Shown: positions 33,844 through 35,441 of the stretch, one piece after another
Numbering within the stretch: the first letter of the stretch is position 1
How the letters are laid out: each line of letters opens with the position of its first letter
Assembly (NCBI RefSeq): GCF_008369065.1
Contig: NZ_VDFC01000046.1
Span: 1,276,431 to 1,311,871, forward strand
Reading direction: 5' to 3'
Source: Streptomyces apricus
GTDB lineage: Bacteria; Actinomycetota; Actinomycetes; Streptomycetales; Streptomycetaceae
Length of the DNA stretch: 35,441 bases
The notes under the pieces: generated by a model
The model's input: only the letters and a program-made list of their open reading frames with translations
The model's database searches: none
What the model was told of the DNA's origin: nothing
Translations under genes and position numbers: made by a program

Positions 33844-34524
33844 TCACGCGACCGCGGCGTTGTTCATCTTCCGGGTCGAGATGATCTGGTCGACCAGACC
33901 GTACGCGAGGGCGTCCTCGGCCGTGAGGATCTTGTCGCGCTCGATGTCCTCGCGGATCTTCTCGATCGGCGTCGTCGAGTGCTTGGCCAGCATGTCTTCC
34001 AGCTGACCGCGCATCCGCAGGATCTCGTTGGCGGCGATCTCAAGGTCCGAGACCTGGCCGCGGCCGGTCTCGCTGTAGGGCTGGTGGATCAGCACGCGGG
34101 CGTTCGGGAGCGCCATGCGCTTGCCCGGCGTCCCGGCCGCGAGGAGGATCGCGGCGGCCGAGGCGGCCTGGCCCATGCAGACGGTCTGGATGTCCGGCTT
34201 CACGAACTGCATCGTGTCGTAGATGGCCGTGAGGGCCGTGAAGGAGCCGCCGGGGCTGTTGATGTAGACCGAGATGTCACGGTCGGGGTCCATCGACTCC
34301 AGGCACAGCAGCTGCGCCATGACGTCGTTGGCGGAGGCGTCGTCGATCTGCACGCCGAGGAAGATCACGCGCTCCTCGAACAGCTTCGCGTACGGGTCGT
34401 ACTCGCGCACGCCCTGCGAGGTGCGCTCGACGAAGCGCGGGATGACGTAGCGGGACTCCGCGCGAGGACCCGTGTACTCGGCCTGCGCGCGGTCGTGCAG
34501 TCCGCTGCCGGGGAAGTCGTTCAC
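33844..34524 (-). CDS. clpP2: ClpP2, protease subunit
   Basis: 226 aa from GTG 34524, GGAG 5 nt upstream. The serine-protease triad is visible: Ser122 in MGQAASAAA, His147 in LIHQPYSE and Asp193 in [10 protein letters not shown]. An N-terminal extension (about 40 residues) precedes the core, fitting actinobacterial ClpP2, which is processed. ClpP1 and ClpP2 form a mixed tetradecamer that degrades proteins delivered by ClpX or ClpC. It is 100 nt downstream of clpP1 in the same direction. Confidence 0.95.
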   Translation of the reverse strand: MNDFPGSGLHDRAQAEYTGPRAESRYVIPRFVERTSQGVREYDPYAKLFEERVIFLGVQIDDASANDVMAQLLCLESMDPDRDISVYINSPGGSFTALTAIYDTMQFVKPDIQTVCMGQAASAAAILLAAGTPGKRMALPNARVLIHQPYSETGRGQVSDLEIAANEILRMRGQLEDMLAKHSTTPIEKIREDIERDKILTAEDALAYGLVDQIISTRKMNNAAVA

Positions 34525-34624
34525 TGTGTCTCCTGAAGAGCCTGATAAGGGCTGAGGCGGTCGGCTGGGGGCTCGGAGCGGCTGGTGCCGGCTGCCGCCG
34601 ACACCCGGGTGGCGCTGGGCCGCC

Positions 34625-35242
34625 CTAGGCCGCCCCGGTACCGCCGCCGCCCGGCATTCCGGCAGCGGTGGGCATGATGTCGTCGATGAGGCCGTACTCC
34701 TTGGCCTCGATCGGGTCGAACCAGCGGTCGCGGTCCGAGTCACGGGTGACCTGCTCGACCGTCTGACCGGTGTGGAAGGCGGTCAGCTCCGCCATCCGCT
34801 TCTTGGTGTGCAGCAGCCGCTCGGCGTGGATCTTGATGTCCGACGCGGAGCCGGCGAGGCCGGCCGAGGGCTGGTGGATCAGGATCTCGGCGTTCGGCAG
34901 CGCGAAGCGCTTGCCGGGGGTGCCGGCGCTCAGCAGGAACTGGCCCATGGAGGCCGCCATGCCCATCGCGATCGTCACCACGTCGTTCTTGATGTACTGC
35001 ATGGTGTCGTAGATCGCCATGCCGGCGGTGATCGAGCCGCCGGGGCTGTTGATGTAGAGGTAGATGTCCTTGTCCGGGTCGGAGGCAAGGAGCAGCAACT
35101 GTGCGGTGATCTTGTTGGCGATGTCGTCGTCGACCGCCTGGCCGAGGAAGATGATCCGCTCGCCGAGCAGCCGGTTGTAGACCTGGTCGCCGAGGCCACC
35201 ACCGATGGGGTCGCCGGCGGCTGTGGGCATCAGATTCGTCAC
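34625..35242 (-). CDS. clpP1: ClpP1, protease subunit
   Basis: 205 aa from GTG 35242 ([12 protein letters not shown]), with AGGTGG before it; ATG 35230 is a possible later start. Longer in-frame starts up to 35425 lie in the promoter region and are rejected. The triad is Ser98 in GMAASMGQ, His123 in LIHQPSAG and Asp168 in TRDSDRDR. It ends with a Gly-rich PGGGGTGAA tail. It is the core subunit of ClpP1P2. A ClgR-like box lies upstream at the window edge. Confidence 0.95.
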   Translation of the reverse strand: MTNLMPTAAGDPIGGGLGDQVYNRLLGERIIFLGQAVDDDIANKITAQLLLLASDPDKDIYLYINSPGGSITAGMAIYDTMQYIKNDVVTIAMGMAASMGQFLLSAGTPGKRFALPNAEILIHQPSAGLAGSASDIKIHAERLLHTKKRMAELTAFHTGQTVEQVTRDSDRDRWFDPIEAKEYGLIDDIMPTAAGMPGGGGTGAA

Positions 35243-35408
35243 GTATCCACCTGCTCGTCTTACGACGGCGCCGGGCCGTCTACACGTCTTCTGCTGGGGG
35301 CGTGGGACCCCGTGTGCTGCCGTGTCGGACGGCTCCGGGGACTCCCCTGCCCTCGTACTCATGGACCCTAACGCGCGGGTCCCTCCGGGGAATCCCGCAG
35401 AAGGAACT

Positions 35409-35423
35409 GTTCGCTGTGAGCGC
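35409..35423. promoter_or_regulatory. ClgR-like operator upstream of clpP1
   Basis: GTTCGCTGTGAGCGC fits the GTTCGC-N(4-5)-GCG pattern of ClgR sites reported at Streptomyces clp promoters. ClgR activates clpP1P2 under proteolytic stress. It lies about 167 nt from the clpP1 start. I matched it by eye from memory of the motif. Confidence 0.55.
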
Positions 35424-35441
35424 ATGCGCTCCGCTGGTCCG

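Overview
The window is high-G+C, densely coded actinomycete DNA. Gene content and order (mreB-mreC-mreD-pbp2-rodA, ndk-DUF4233-folC-valS, clpX-clpP2-clpP1) place it in Streptomyces or a very close relative, in the region that S. coelicolor numbers around SCO2605-SCO2619. GTG starts, four-base start/stop overlaps and a typical Streptomyces dispersed intergenic repeat fit this.

Layout. (1) 1-1720 is chromosome: a Trp-rich membrane protein cut by the window edge and an alpha/beta hydrolase. (2) About 1813-15466 is a 13.65 kb integrated element of the actinomycete integrative conjugative (AICE, pSAM2-like) type, using a large serine integrase. It carries the integrase, a rolling-circle Rep, a 41-aa acidic ORF overlapping rep, a CxxC mini-protein, a small membrane protein, an FtsK/Tra DNA translocase with its usual upstream partner, a GntR/UTRA (KorSA-type) regulator, strongly folded non-coding DNA, an HATPase protein, an XRE-TPR regulator and an APH-fold kinase. 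Near the right end lies an AT-rich two-gene cargo: an EACC1-type small protein and a caspase-like protease with TPR repeats. (3) 15467-35441 is chromosome again: the body of the radical SAM gene, CYTH-CHAD protein, cell-elongation operon, ndk, folC, valS, a Pro/Gln/Gly-rich membrane protein and clpX/clpP2/clpP1.

The two element ends explain each other. The element entered the 3' end of the radical SAM gene. The native last codons and terminator are stranded at 1664-1817, on the far side of the element. The element supplies a replacement tail that keeps the GPTGKKLLPLTVK motif and a GGHxH ending, so the host gene stays whole. Joining the two element ends recreates an attP with imperfect inverted arms (TGTGTC) around CGGGC.

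The most interesting candidate system is the EACC1 plus caspase-TPR pair. It is compositionally foreign, lies in a mobile element, and shows a perfect 113-bp internal duplication in its TPR region. This fits a programmed-death or immunity module whose sensor repeats are changing. Other points worth attention are a 146-nt nested inverted-repeat structure at 8309-8454, a 34-codon tandem-repeat ORF that bridges mreD and pbp2 with GTGA overlaps at both ends, and a rep frame that lacks a normal start codon.
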